Source of the DNA: Actinomadura terrae
GTDB lineage: Bacteria > Actinomycetota > Actinomycetes > Streptosporangiales > Streptosporangiaceae
Direction: 5' to 3'
Assembly (NCBI RefSeq): GCF_022751215.1
Contig: NZ_JAICDG010000001.1
Coordinates: 1,612,001-1,676,000 of the forward strand
DNA: 64,000 bases
In this document: piece by piece, positions 1 to 11,070 of the stretch
How positions within the stretch are numbered: position 1 is the first letter of the stretch
Layout: each line of letters begins with the position of its first letter
The notes under the pieces: generated by a model
What the model was told of the DNA's origin: nothing
Database searches by the model: none
What the model saw: only the letters and a program-made list of their open reading frames with translations
Program-made: the position numbers and the translations under genes

Positions 1-561
1 GCCGTCGTGTGGCTCGCCATGCGCAAGACGCTCTGGACGTGGCCCGTCCAGCTCACGGGCGCGCTGCTGCTGCTCGCCGCGTCCCTGCACGCGCACGTCC
101 CCGGCAACGCCCTCAAGCAACTCCTCTTCTGCGTGCTCGCCCTCTTCGGCTGGGCCATGTGGACCCGGGGCCGCCGCCAGGAGCGCGGCCTCGTCGTCCG
201 GCAGGCGACGCTCCGCGAACGCGCCGTGCTCCTCACCGCCCTCGCCGCCGGGACGGTCGTCGTCGCCGAGCTGTTCATCCACCTGGACTGGCTGAAGGTC
301 GCCTGGTCCCCGTGGGCGAACGCCTACATCTTCGTCGGCAGCGCGGTCGCGACGTTCGCGCAGAGCCGCGCCCTCGTCGACTTCTGGGTCATCTGGGTAC
401 TCGTCGACCTCGTCGGCGTGCCGCTGGCCCTCAACTCCGGGCTGTACGTCTCCGGCGCCGTCTACGGGATCTTCTTCGTGATGGTGATCGCCGGGTTCAG
501 GAACTGGCTCAGGGAGTCCCGGGACGTCCGGGCCCCCCACAACAAGGCGGTGACCGCGTGA
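1..561 (+). CDS. ribM: RibM/PnuX-type riboflavin transporter, 5' end cut by window
   Basis: The frame is open from base 1. The visible 186 residues hold four to five hydrophobic segments and match the C-terminal three quarters of PnuC-fold vitamin transporters: a WxxA(x)nWP-type segment near the start (WLAMRKTLWTWP) and the late FWVIWVLVDLVGVPLAL stretch. A GTG at 7 and an ATG at 19 exist, but family members have about 30-40 residues before this point, so the true start is probably outside the window. It lies 9 bp before ribBA. In actinobacterial riboflavin operons the PnuC-like gene is RibM (PnuX), which imports riboflavin and analogues by facilitated diffusion; the assignment to riboflavin rather than nicotinamide riboside rests on this context. 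Confidence 0.8.
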   Translation, partial: AVVWLAMRKTLWTWPVQLTGALLLLAASLHAHVPGNALKQLLFCVLALFGWAMWTRGRRQERGLVVRQATLRERAVLLTALAAGTVVVAELFIHLDWLKVAWSPWANAYIFVGSAVATFAQSRALVDFWVIWVLVDLVGVPLALNSGLYVSGAVYGIFFVMVIAGFRNWLRESRDVRAPHNKAVTA

Positions 562-570
562 GCGGCCCCT

Positions 571-2312
<1,742 letters not shown>

Positions 2313-2359
2313 TCGCGGGGCACGGGGGCCCGAGCGCCCCCGACCGACCCGCGCCACCG

Positions 2360-2395
2360 GGCTCCTGAGACGACCGGGGCTCCTGAGACGACCGG
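2360..2395 (+). repeat. Two tandem copies of an 18-bp unit between ribH and hisG
   Basis: The unit ggctcctgagacgaccgg occurs perfectly at 2360-2377 and 2378-2395. The second copy runs into a short hairpin (GAGAC/GTCTC, 2385-2399, 5-base loop). It occupies the 115-bp gap where hisE often sits in actinomycetes; no protein is encoded here. Function unknown. Confidence 0.8.
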
Positions 2396-2427
2396 TCTCC
2401 GTCCGCATCCATCCGAAAGGCTTTTCC

Positions 2428-3303
2428 GTGCTGTCACTCGTCCTGCCCAAGGGGTCGCTGGAGAAGGCGACCCTCGCGCTGTTCGACGCCGCCGACCTCA
2501 CCGTCCGGCGCGCCTCGGACCGCGACTACCGCGCCTCCATCGACGACCCCCGCATCGACCGGGTGCGGGTCCTGCGCCCGCAGGAGATCCCGACCTACCT
2601 CGAACAGGGCCTGTTCGACCTCGGCATCACCGGCCGCGACTGGATCACCGAGACCGACTCCGACGTGGTCAGCCTCGGCGAGCTCCAGTACTCCAAGGCG
2701 ACCTCCAACCCGGTCCGGGTGATCATGGCGGTGCCCGAGGACGCGCCGTGGCGGCAGGTCTCCGACCTGCCGGAGGGCGTGCGGATCTCCACCGAGTTCC
2801 CCGCGATGACCCGCCGTTTCCTGGAGCGCCACGGCGTGAAGGCGACGGTGGTCCCGTCCTACGGGGCGACCGAGGCGAAGGTGCCCGACATCGTGGACGC
2901 GATCGTCGACCTCACCGAGACCGGGTCGTCGCTGCGCAAGAACGGCCTGCGTATCCTCGACACGCTGCTGACCAGCTACACCGAGCTCGTCGCCAACCGC
3001 GCCGCCTACGAGGACGAGGCCAAGCGCGCCGCCATGGAGGACGTGGCGCTGCTGCTCCAGGGCGCGATCCGCGCCCGCGGCAACGTGCTGCTCAAGCTGA
3101 ACGTGGCGCAGGGCGACCTGCGCGCCGTCCTCGACATCATGCCCTCGATGTCCGCGCCGACCGTCACCTCCCTCGCGGGCGGCGACTCCAGCGCCGTGGA
3201 GTCCGTGGTCGCCAAGCGCGGCGTCAACACCCTGATCCCGGCGCTGAAGGCCGCCGGCGCCCACGACATCCTCGAAATCCCGATCTCGAAGATCGTTGAC
3301 TGA
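2428..3303 (+). CDS. hisG: ATP phosphoribosyltransferase (long form)
   Basis: 291 aa, the long HisG type with a C-terminal ACT-like regulatory domain (about residues 215-291). It joins ATP and PRPP, the first committed step of histidine synthesis, and long-form enzymes are inhibited by histidine. Visible motifs are LVLPKGSLEKATL at the N-terminus, the EQGLFDLGITGRDW segment and the PRPP loop DAIVDLTETGSSLRKNG (about 157-173). GTG 2428 is chosen because GAAAGG at 2415-2420 stands 7 bases before it. The gene is usually preceded by hisE; here ribH is followed directly by hisG. Confidence 0.95.
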   Translation: MLSLVLPKGSLEKATLALFDAADLTVRRASDRDYRASIDDPRIDRVRVLRPQEIPTYLEQGLFDLGITGRDWITETDSDVVSLGELQYSKATSNPVRVIMAVPEDAPWRQVSDLPEGVRISTEFPAMTRRFLERHGVKATVVPSYGATEAKVPDIVDAIVDLTETGSSLRKNGLRILDTLLTSYTELVANRAAYEDEAKRAAMEDVALLLQGAIRARGNVLLKLNVAQGDLRAVLDIMPSMSAPTVTSLAGGDSSAVESVVAKRGVNTLIPALKAAGAHDILEIPISKIVD

Positions 3304-3742
3304 CGTCCCGGCCCTGCCGACCGTGTGGCGTCCCCGCGTCACCCGGATCGTCGCCTACGCCACGGCGGGCACCATCGTGCTCGGCATGATCGTGCTCGCC
3401 GTGGTCGTGGCACCGCAGTTCAAGCTGTTCGACCGGATCCTGCTGGTCGTCTTCGGCCTGTTCGTCGGCTGGATCCTGCACATGCTGGCCCGCTGCCGCG
3501 TCGCGGCCGACGCCGCGGGCCTCACGGTCGTCAACCCCTTCCGCACCCGCCGCCTCGAATGGGCCGAGGTCATCGACGTGACGATGAGCGAGGGCGAACC
3601 CTGGCCCACCCTCGACCTCGCCGACGGCACGTCCTTCGGCGCCATGGGCATCAACGGCGCCGAGAAGACCCTCGCCGCCCACCAGTTGGCCGAACTCCGC
3701 ACCCTCCTCCAAACCCAAGGCGAAGCCCCCAACCCCACCTGA
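3296..3742 (+). CDS. Membrane-anchored PH-domain protein (bacterial bPH_6-like)
   Basis: 148 aa. Two N-terminal hydrophobic segments (TIVLGMIVLAVVV and ILLVVFGLFVGWILHML, residues about 25-65) are followed by a small beta-rich domain with RVAADAAGLTVVNPFRTRRLEWAEVIDV, the pattern of bacterial PH domains. Homologues are a standard neighbour of hisG in actinomycetes; the function is unknown. The start is ambiguous: TTG 3296 overlaps the hisG stop by eight bases and would be coupled to it, GTG 3323 is the next in-frame choice. The C-terminal Gln/Pro tail is unstructured. Confidence 0.75.
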   Translation: MTDVPALPTVWRPRVTRIVAYATAGTIVLGMIVLAVVVAPQFKLFDRILLVVFGLFVGWILHMLARCRVAADAAGLTVVNPFRTRRLEWAEVIDVTMSEGEPWPTLDLADGTSFGAMGINGAEKTLAAHQLAELRTLLQTQGEAPNPT

Positions 3743-3797
3743 CGGCTCCCTTAAACTTGTGGTGGTACTGAGCACTTGGCTGTGCGACAGTGAGGCC

Positions 3798-4424
3798 ATG
3801 AGCGCTCAGAGTGTCAAGGTCGTTGCGGAAAGTGGTCACATGGATGCCGACGCGCTGCCAGACTGGGTGTTCCCCCCGCCGGGCGGCTTCACCGCCGACG
3901 ACTTCCTGCGAATGAACACCCCCCGGCACACGGAGCTGATCGACGGGAGTCTCGTCTTCGTGAGCCCGCAGGAGAAGTGGCACACACGGGTCGTCCAGAT
4001 GCTCGCCCATGAACTGGACCGGCAAAGCCCCGCGGACCTGCGGGCGGAGCGTGAGATGACCGTCAGGCTGGCCAAGCGGCAGGTTCCGGAGCCGGACGTG
4101 CTGCTCGTGACCGCTGAGGCGTTCGAGCGGGACGAGCCGTCCACCTACTACCTTCCCGAGGACGTCGTGCTGGTGGTGGAGGCGGTGTCACCGGAGTCCG
4201 TCGACCGTGACCGGGACACCAAGCCGCGCAAGTACGCGGCGGCCGGGATCCGGCACTTCTGGCGTGTGGAGAACGAGGACGGGAAGACGACCGCCTACGT
4301 TTACGAACTCGATCCGGCCACGCGCGCTTACGCGCTGACCGGAATCCATCACGGCGTCCTCAAGGTGACGGTGCCGTTCGACATCGAGATCGACCTTACG
4401 GCTGTGGGACGGCGCGCCCGGTAA
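3798..4424 (+). CDS. Uma2-family (DUF820) putative restriction-endonuclease-like protein
   Basis: 208 aa. The core follows the Uma2 pattern, a PD-(D/E)XK-type fold: MNTPRHTELIDGSLVFVSP (E), QVPEPDVLLV (D) and LVVEAVSPES followed by TKPRKYAAAGIRHFWRV (E-x-K ending with the YAxxGIxxFW signature). Such proteins are abundant in cyanobacteria and some actinomycetes; their substrate is not established. ATG 3798 is preferred because GTGAGG lies just upstream; ATG 3840 is an alternative and an upstream in-frame TTG/GTG region is not conserved-looking. It stands alone, converging with the sulfur operon (8 bp between the stops). Confidence 0.8.
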   Translation: MSAQSVKVVAESGHMDADALPDWVFPPPGGFTADDFLRMNTPRHTELIDGSLVFVSPQEKWHTRVVQMLAHELDRQSPADLRAEREMTVRLAKRQVPEPDVLLVTAEAFERDEPSTYYLPEDVVLVVEAVSPESVDRDRDTKPRKYAAAGIRHFWRVENEDGKTTAYVYELDPATRAYALTGIHHGVLKVTVPFDIEIDLTAVGRRAR

Positions 4425-4431
4425 GGGCGGG

Positions 4432-5067
4432 TCAGAGGGCGGTGAGGAGGGTTATGGTGCCGGCGCCTATGAGGGCGGCGGCCCAGAGGCGGTCGAGGTT
4501 GAACCAGGCGCGGCGGAGGACGGCGAGGCCGAGGATCTCGTAGACGGCGACCGCGACGATGCCCGCGACCGTGAACATCGCGAGCGTGTGGACGGCGGTG
4601 ACGAACACGCCCGTCGACAGGGCGCTGCCGGAGGCGTGCAGGCCGTGGTCGTGGCCCGCGGGGGCCGTGCCCGAGGACGTCAGGACGGGCAGGAGCATCA
4701 GGCCCGCGCCGTGCACCGACGACATCAGGAACGACCAGCCGGCGAGCTGCCACAGCGAGATCCGCATGCCGACCCAGCGGAAGTGGCGCTGCGACAGCAG
4801 CCGCCACAGGCCGAAGCCGACGAGCAGCACGCCGCCGCCGATCGCGAGCGTCTGCGTCGCGAGGACCGAGCGGGTCAGCGCGACGAGGACGGCGACGGCG
4901 CCGACCGAGGCGGCGTGGCCCGCGGCGATCGCCGGGAGCGATTGCAGGACGAGGGCCCTGCTGCGCTCCTGGAGGCCGCGGGCCACCGCGAACAGCCAGC
5001 CCATCGCCGGGTTGAGGCCGTGGAAGGCGCCGAGCGCGACGAGGGCGGCGAGCGAGCCGTCGGTCAC
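4432..5067 (-). CDS. Polytopic membrane protein with HGLNP motif, coupled to SBP56
   Basis: 211 aa with about six hydrophobic segments. The first carries FHGLNPAMGWLFAVARGLQ, and a later segment has SSVHGAGLMLLPVL; His-rich GHDHGLHA sits in a loop near residue 140. The H-x-N-P type motif resembles metal or sulfur-compound carriers of the UreH/RcnA/TauE-like superfamilies, but I cannot assign a substrate. The GTG start overlaps the SBP56 stop (GTGA), so it is translated together with methanethiol oxidase. SBP56 enzymes are copper-dependent in characterised bacteria, so metal delivery or export of a sulfur product is a reasonable guess only. Confidence 0.7.
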   Translation of the reverse strand: MTDGSLAALVALGAFHGLNPAMGWLFAVARGLQERSRALVLQSLPAIAAGHAASVGAVAVLVALTRSVLATQTLAIGGGVLLVGFGLWRLLSQRHFRWVGMRISLWQLAGWSFLMSSVHGAGLMLLPVLTSSGTAPAGHDHGLHASGSALSTGVFVTAVHTLAMFTVAGIVAVAVYEILGLAVLRRAWFNLDRLWAAALIGAGTITLLTAL

Positions 5068-6479
5068 GGATAGCAGTAGGAGTCGGAGGACGCGTCGCCG
5101 CCCTGGAGGCGGGTCTGGTGGGGACGGCGGCCGCGGAACGCCTCGCCGTTCGGGAAGAAGCGCTCGTCGAGCGTGAAGCCGCTCGCGGAGGCGTCGTCGG
5201 GGTCGGAGTCGAGCTTGGCCATCCAGGCGCCGACGCCGTCGGGGTAGAACTGGTCGTCCCACGCGCCGTAGAGGGAGTTGGTGACGTAGACGCGGCGGCC
5301 GTCGCGGCTGACCTCCACCATCTGCGGGCCGCCCGACAGGGGCAGGTCGGGCGCGGCCGGGTGCACGGCCCGGCCGGTGATGCCGCCGAGGCGCACCGAG
5401 CCCGCCTCGACCGGGTTGAACGGGTCGCTGACGTCGTAGCGCTTCAGCTCGCCGGTGCCCCAGCACGAGACGTACAGCCACCGGTCGTCCACGGACAGGT
5501 CGATGTCGGTGACCAGCGGCGGGACGGCGCCGAACGGCGCGATGACGGGCGGCAGATCGGCGGCGTCGGCCGGTTCGGCGGGGATCGTGATGACCTTCTT
5601 CGCCGCCCAGCCGTCGCCGTCGCGGTGCCAGGCCCACACGGAGGCCGACAGGTCCTCGACGCTGACGACGACGCCGACGAACCCGTACTGCTTGGTGGGG
5701 TCGTGCGCGGGACGCAGCTCCAGCGCCATCTGGTGCTCGTCGCCGAGGTCGACGGTCTGGACGTGGCGGCGCTTGCGCAGGTCCCAGAAGTGCAGCGCGT
5801 GCCCGTACTTGCGGCCGAGCAGCAGTTCGCCGACGACCCCGTCCTCGATCATGGACGGGGTGCCCCACTCGGAGGTCACGAGGACGTCGTGCGCGATGTG
5901 CCACCACGCGTCGTAGGCGAAGTACTGCGGGCCCCGGTCGACCTCCCAGCGGCCGAGGACGTCGAACGAGGTGTGGTCGAGCAGGGCGATACCGCCGGGG
6001 CCGTCCTCGCCGTTCGCGCCGCCGAGCGCGGTGAGGTACAGCCCCTCGGGCCCGCAGTGGACGGTGTGCGGGCGCGAGTACCCGGCGCGCTTGGCCAGCT
6101 CGTCCGGCTCCAGGACCTTGACGATCTCGGGCGCGGTCGGGTTCTCCTTGGTGTCGATGACGTAGACCCGCGACGATCGCAGGCCCGGCACGATCAGGTA
6201 GCGGCGCTCCACGTGCGGGTGCGGCGCGTAGGGGCACAGGGCGCTGCTGCACGCGTTCCAGCCGAAGTGGTGCAGTTCGTCGCCGAGGTAGGGCAGCTCG
6301 GTCCAGCCGACGACGTCGCCGTAGGACGGCGAGCCGGGGTCGACGTCCAGCACCGCGATCGCGTCCGGCTTCTCGGCGGCGCGGTCGAACGCGGCGACGT
6401 AGGCCAGCTTCTCGGGCGGGGCGGAGACCGCGTCCCGGGGCGAGGCGTAGAACGTCGGGTCGGGCTTCCACAGTGCCAT
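5064..6479 (-). CDS. SBP56 family methanethiol oxidase / selenium-binding protein
   Basis: 471 aa, full family length and ending in the typical SDSYCYP. SBP56 proteins form a beta-propeller; bacterial members (MtoX) oxidise methanethiol to formaldehyde, hydrogen sulfide and hydrogen peroxide, and the human homologue SELENBP1 does the same. Conserved stretches are WNACSSALC (residues 75-82, a spaced variant of the CSSC selenium-binding loop), RPHTVHCGPEGLYLTALG, WWHIAHDVLVTSEWGTP, DEHQMALELRPAHDPTK and GGPQMVEVSRDGRRVYVTNSLY, all rich in His and acidic residues. ATG 6479 is supported by AAGGA directly after the upstream gene's stop. No signal peptide is seen, so it should be cytoplasmic. It is in an operon with a sulfite-oxidase-like protein (10 bp gap). 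Confidence 0.92.
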   Translation of the reverse strand: MALWKPDPTFYASPRDAVSAPPEKLAYVAAFDRAAEKPDAIAVLDVDPGSPSYGDVVGWTELPYLGDELHHFGWNACSSALCPYAPHPHVERRYLIVPGLRSSRVYVIDTKENPTAPEIVKVLEPDELAKRAGYSRPHTVHCGPEGLYLTALGGANGEDGPGGIALLDHTSFDVLGRWEVDRGPQYFAYDAWWHIAHDVLVTSEWGTPSMIEDGVVGELLLGRKYGHALHFWDLRKRRHVQTVDLGDEHQMALELRPAHDPTKQYGFVGVVVSVEDLSASVWAWHRDGDGWAAKKVITIPAEPADAADLPPVIAPFGAVPPLVTDIDLSVDDRWLYVSCWGTGELKRYDVSDPFNPVEAGSVRLGGITGRAVHPAAPDLPLSGGPQMVEVSRDGRRVYVTNSLYGAWDDQFYPDGVGAWMAKLDSDPDDASASGFTLDERFFPNGEAFRGRRPHQTRLQGGDASSDSYCYP

Positions 6480-6489
6480 GGGTGTCCTT

Positions 6490-7782
6490 TCAGGCGAGGG
6501 TGACCGGGTGCCGGACGACGGCGCCGAACAGGTAGCCGAACGTGTTGAAAGGGGCGATGGGCGGCTGGGACGCGCCGGTCGCGTCGGTGGCACGTGCCAG
6601 CAGCTCGTACCGGCCCGGCGCGGACGGGCGCCACGGGAACTCCCAGCGGACCCAGCCGCTCGGGCTCGCGTGCGCGTCGTGGAGCCGGGCCCGCCGCCAG
6701 GTCCGGCCGCCGTCGACGCTGACCTCCGTCCGCCGGACCCGGCCGTTGCCCGACCACGACCGCCCGCGCAGGACGTGGACGCGCCCGGCGCGCAGCGTCG
6801 CCTCCCAGGGCAGCTCGAACGCCGCCTTGACGTTCATGCGGGTGAGCGGGGCGCTGCCCTCGGGCGGGTAGCCGGGACCGAAGAGGCGGTAGTAGCGCGT
6901 GTTCCAGGGGGAGAACAGCGGCTCGTCCGCGACCTGGATGTCGCCGAGCCACTTCACGGAGGCGATGCCCACCCACGAGGGCACGACCAGCCGGACCGGG
7001 AACCCGTGGTCGGGCGGCAGCGGCGCGCCGTTCATCTCGTAGGCCAGCAGGACGTCCTTGAGCGCCTTCGCGACGGGGAGCGGGCGCCGCACGCGGCCGA
7101 GGTTCTCGCCCTTGTCCACATAGTCAGCGTCCAACCCGCGGGGCAGGATGTCCACGGCCGCGGGGGTGAGACCCGCGCGCTCCAGGACGTCCGAGAGCCG
7201 CGCGCCGCGCCAGCGGGCGACGCCCACCGCGCCGAGCCGCCAGGGCGTGCCGGACACCTGCTGGCCCTGTTGCGCGGTGTAGAAGCCGCGCCCGTTGCCG
7301 GTGCACTCGATCGACGCGGTGTAGGTCTGCGAGGGGAGTCCGAGCAGGTCCTCGTACGTCAGCTCGACCGGGCGGTCCTCGGTGGGGGCGCCGCGCAGGC
7401 CGGTGCCCCACAGCTTGAGCCGCCACGTCCGCGCGTCGATCCGGGGCGTCGCGACGTGGTTGCGGACGAAGAACCGGTCGACGGGCGTGAGGTAGCCCTG
7501 GCCGGACATGGCCTCCCAGCGCATCTCGGCGTTGGTGCCGTGCGGGATGAACAGCTCGGGCGGGAGCGGCTTGACGATGCCCGTCGCGGGGTCCTCCGCC
7601 GCGGCCACGGCGCCCGCGGGGGCGGCGCCGATGGCGGCGCCGAGCCCGGCGCCCGCCGAGAGGCGCAGCAGCCCGCGCCGGGAGATCGATCGGACACGCT
7701 CGTAGGTCGCCTCGTCGGTCAGGTCTTGGGCCCGGCCGTCGCTGCCGGTCAGGGGCTCCCGGTCACCGAATCGCATGGGCAT
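6490..7782 (-). CDS. Tat-exported sulfite-oxidase-family molybdopterin enzyme
   Basis: 430 aa. A twin-arginine signal is visible at residues 33-60 (SISRRGLLRLSAGAG then an Ala-rich hydrophobic stretch). The molybdopterin domain contains IECTGNGRGFY, where Cys160 should bind molybdenum, and GFPVRLVVPSWVGIASVKWLG; the C-terminal third (from NVKAAFELPWEA) is the Mo-co oxidoreductase dimerisation domain with WSGNGRVRRTEVSVDGGRTW. It probably oxidises sulfite or a related substrate outside the membrane. First gene of the operon with SBP56. Start at 7782 or 7776 (adjacent ATGs); a TTGACT hexamer at 7807-7812 (minus strand) is a plausible -35 element with CAGCAT 17 bases later. Confidence 0.88.
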   Translation of the reverse strand: MPMRFGDREPLTGSDGRAQDLTDEATYERVRSISRRGLLRLSAGAGLGAAIGAAPAGAVAAAEDPATGIVKPLPPELFIPHGTNAEMRWEAMSGQGYLTPVDRFFVRNHVATPRIDARTWRLKLWGTGLRGAPTEDRPVELTYEDLLGLPSQTYTASIECTGNGRGFYTAQQGQQVSGTPWRLGAVGVARWRGARLSDVLERAGLTPAAVDILPRGLDADYVDKGENLGRVRRPLPVAKALKDVLLAYEMNGAPLPPDHGFPVRLVVPSWVGIASVKWLGDIQVADEPLFSPWNTRYYRLFGPGYPPEGSAPLTRMNVKAAFELPWEATLRAGRVHVLRGRSWSGNGRVRRTEVSVDGGRTWRRARLHDAHASPSGWVRWEFPWRPSAPGRYELLARATDATGASQPPIAPFNTFGYLFGAVVRHPVTLA

Positions 7783-7871
7783 GATGCTGCTGAGTGACGG
7801 AACAAAAGTCAACAATCCCTACTGATTAAGATGGGTAGATCGACTGCATATGCGCCGCTTGTGCCGCTGGG

Positions 7872-7877
7872 TAGCCT
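7872..7877 (+). promoter_or_regulatory. -10-like TAGCCT hexamer before moxR, leaderless type
   Basis: TAGCCT ends 7 bases before GTG 7885. A transcript from it would begin at or beside the start codon, and no Shine-Dalgarno precedes that GTG. The upstream ATG at 7831 would lie before this promoter, which is why 7885 is preferred. Confidence 0.5.
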
Positions 7878-7884
7878 GTTGATC

Positions 7885-8803
<919 letters not shown>

Positions 8804-8811
<8 letters not shown>

Positions 8812-9916
8812 CGTCACCGAGACGATGGTCGGGTTCGCCAGGACGGTGCGCGCGGCGGGCGGCGGCGCGGGGCCCGAGCGCGTCCAGGCGATGATCGCGG
8901 CGCTCGACCACCTCGACGTGCTGGACGCCGCGCAGGTGTACTGGGCGGGGCGGCTGACGCTGTGCGCCGACCCCGACGACCTCGCCCGCTACGACCGCTG
9001 TTTCGCCGCCTACTTCTCTGGCGCGACGGCCCGTCCGGGGCGCCGGCCACCGCCGGTGGTGGTGCGGCGCGCGGCGCGTCCCGTCCTGGACGCCGCCGGG
9101 GAGGGGGAGCGGCCGGGCGAGCCCGAGGCGTCCGCCGCGAGCGCCGCCGAGGTGCTGCGCGACCGGGACGTGGCGCGGCTGACCGCGGCCGAGCGCGCCG
9201 AGGTGGCGCGGCTCATCGCCCTGCTGGAGGCGGGCGCCGAGCCGCGCAGGTCGCGCCGGTTCGCCCCGGCGCCCGCGGGACGCCTCGACCCCGGCCGGAC
9301 GATCCGGGAGACGCTGAGGCGCGGCGGCGAGACCGCGCTGCTGCGGCACCGCGCGCACCGGACCCGCCCCCGCCGCGTCGTGCTGATCGTGGACGTCAGC
9401 GGGTCGATGAGCCCCTACGCCGACGCGCTGCTGAGGTTCGCGCACGCCGCCGCCCGCTCGGGCGGCCGGGACGTGGAGGTCTTCAGCGCCGGAACCCGGC
9501 TCACCCGGCTCACCCGCGAACTGCGGCACCGCGACCCCGACACGGCGATGGCGGCGGCGTCCGCGGCCATCCCGGACTGGAGCGGCGGCACCCGCCTCGG
9601 CGAGGAGCTGAAGGAGTTCCTCGACCGGTTCGGGCAGCGCGGCCTCGCCCGGGGCGCCGTCGTCGTGATCGCCTCCGACGGCTGGGAGCGCGGCGACGCC
9701 GCCCTGCTCGGCGACCAGATGGCCCGGCTGCGGCGGCTCGCGCACCGGGTCGTGTGGGCGAACCCGCACAAGGCGCGGCCCGGGTACGAGCCGCTGACGG
9801 CGGGGATGGCGGCGGCGCTGCCGCACGTCGACGACTTCACGTCCGGGCACAGCCTGGCGGCGCTGGAGCACCTGGCACGCCTCATCGCGGGCGGGCCGGG
9901 GACGGGCAGGAGATAA
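8804..9916 (+). CDS. VWA domain-containing protein (CoxE-like)
   Basis: 370 aa. The C-terminal half is a von Willebrand A domain with an intact MIDAS motif DVSGSM (residues 197-202), a following ARSGGRDVEVFSAGTRLTRLTRELRHRD and SDGWERGD. The N-terminal half is the helical CoxE region. With the preceding MoxR ATPase (ATG overlapping its stop as ATGCGTGA) it forms the usual MoxR/VWA pair, thought to remodel or insert metal into client proteins. Client here is probably the Mo-hydroxylase encoded at 28-32 kb; no other client gene adjoins. Confidence 0.88.
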
Positions 9917-9927
9917 GGAGGCAGGCC

Positions 9928-11052
9928 TTGCGTGACGTGCTGGACGACATCGCCGGGTGGTACGCGTCGGGGGAGACGTTCGGGCTGGCGACGGTGGTGC
10001 ACACCTTCCGCAGCGCGCCGCGTCCGGCGGGGGCGGCGATGGCCGTGTCGGCGGGCGGGGAGGTCGCGGGCAGCGTGTCCGGCGGCTGCGTCGAGGGCGC
10101 GGTGTACGAGCTGGCCCAGAGCGTGATCGCGAGCGGCGAGCCCGTCGTGCGGCGCTACGGGGTCAGCGACGACGACGCGTTCGCGGTCGGGCTGACCTGC
10201 GGCGGCATCCTGGACGTGCTGGTCGAGCCGGTCGGCCCCGCGACGTTCCCGGAGTTCGCGGAGGTCGCCGAGGCGATCCGGGCGCGCGAGCCGGTCGCGG
10301 TCGCGACCGTCGTCGGCGGGCCCGGACGGCTCGGCGCGCGGCGCGTCCTGTGGCGGGACCGCGCGTCCGGGTCGCTCGCGCCCGGCGAGCCCTACGCCGC
10401 CCGGCTGGACGCGGCGGTCGACGACGACGCGCGCGGCATGCTCGCCCAGGGCCTCACCGGCCCGCGGCACTACGGGCGCGAGGGCGAGCGGCGGCTGGAC
10501 GACCTGACCGTGTTCGTGCACTCCTTCGCCCCGCCGCCGCGCCTGCTGGTGTTCGGCGCGATCGACTTCGCGGCGGCGGTCGCGCGGATCGGCAAGTTCC
10601 TCGGCTACCACGTGACGGTGTGCGACGCGCGGCCGGTGTTCGCGACGCCGAAGCGGTTCCCCGAGGCCGACGAGGTCGTGGTGAAGTGGCCGCACAAGTT
10701 CCTGGAGGAGACCCGCGACCTGGTCGACGAGCGGACCGCGATCTGCGTCCTCACCCACGACCCGAAGTTCGACGTGCCGCTGCTGGAGGTGGCGCTGCGC
10801 ACCGGCGCCGGATACGTCGGCGCGATGGGGTCGCGCCGCACCCACGACGACCGGCTGGAGCGGCTGCGCGAGGCGGGCCTGACCCCCCGGGAGCTGGCGC
10901 GGCTGCGCTCGCCGATCGGCCTGGACCTCGGCGCCCGGACGCCCGAGGAGACGGCGGTGTCGATCGCGGCCGAACTCGTCCAGCTCCGCTGGGGCGGCTC
11001 GGGGCGGCCGCTCACCGACACCGGCGGCAGGATCCACGCCGCGGCGGGGTGA
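9928..11052 (+). CDS. XdhC/CoxF family molybdenum cofactor insertion protein
   Basis: 374 aa. The N-terminal XdhC_CoxI domain has SVSGGCVEGAVYE with the conserved Cys (about residue 55) and a second Cys in GLTCGGILDVLVEP; the C-terminal Rossmann domain starts at LLVFGAIDFAAAVARIG and ends with YVGAMGSRRTHDDRL. XdhC binds molybdenum cofactor, favours its sulfuration and hands it to xanthine dehydrogenase. TTG 9928 is chosen because AAGGAGG (9915-9921) stands six bases before it; the next candidate, GTG 9937, would have 15 bases. It follows the VWA gene by 11 bp. Confidence 0.9.
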   Translation: MRDVLDDIAGWYASGETFGLATVVHTFRSAPRPAGAAMAVSAGGEVAGSVSGGCVEGAVYELAQSVIASGEPVVRRYGVSDDDAFAVGLTCGGILDVLVEPVGPATFPEFAEVAEAIRAREPVAVATVVGGPGRLGARRVLWRDRASGSLAPGEPYAARLDAAVDDDARGMLAQGLTGPRHYGREGERRLDDLTVFVHSFAPPPRLLVFGAIDFAAAVARIGKFLGYHVTVCDARPVFATPKRFPEADEVVVKWPHKFLEETRDLVDERTAICVLTHDPKFDVPLLEVALRTGAGYVGAMGSRRTHDDRLERLREAGLTPRELARLRSPIGLDLGARTPEETAVSIAAELVQLRWGGSGRPLTDTGGRIHAAAG

Positions 11053-11070
11053 GCGGGCTACCCTCGCGGG

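Noticed and set aside
1..561. Nicotinamide mononucleotide transporter PnuC
   Set aside because: The fold fits, but position directly before ribBA-ribH points to the riboflavin-specific RibM/PnuX branch; kept as RibM with moderate confidence. An FMN riboswitch would lie upstream, outside the window.
4432..6471. A single 679-codon open frame spanning the membrane protein and SBP56 region
   Set aside because: Only its last 212 codons are a real gene (from GTG 5067). The rest is an Arg/Pro-rich shadow of SBP56, which is complete and conserved in another frame.
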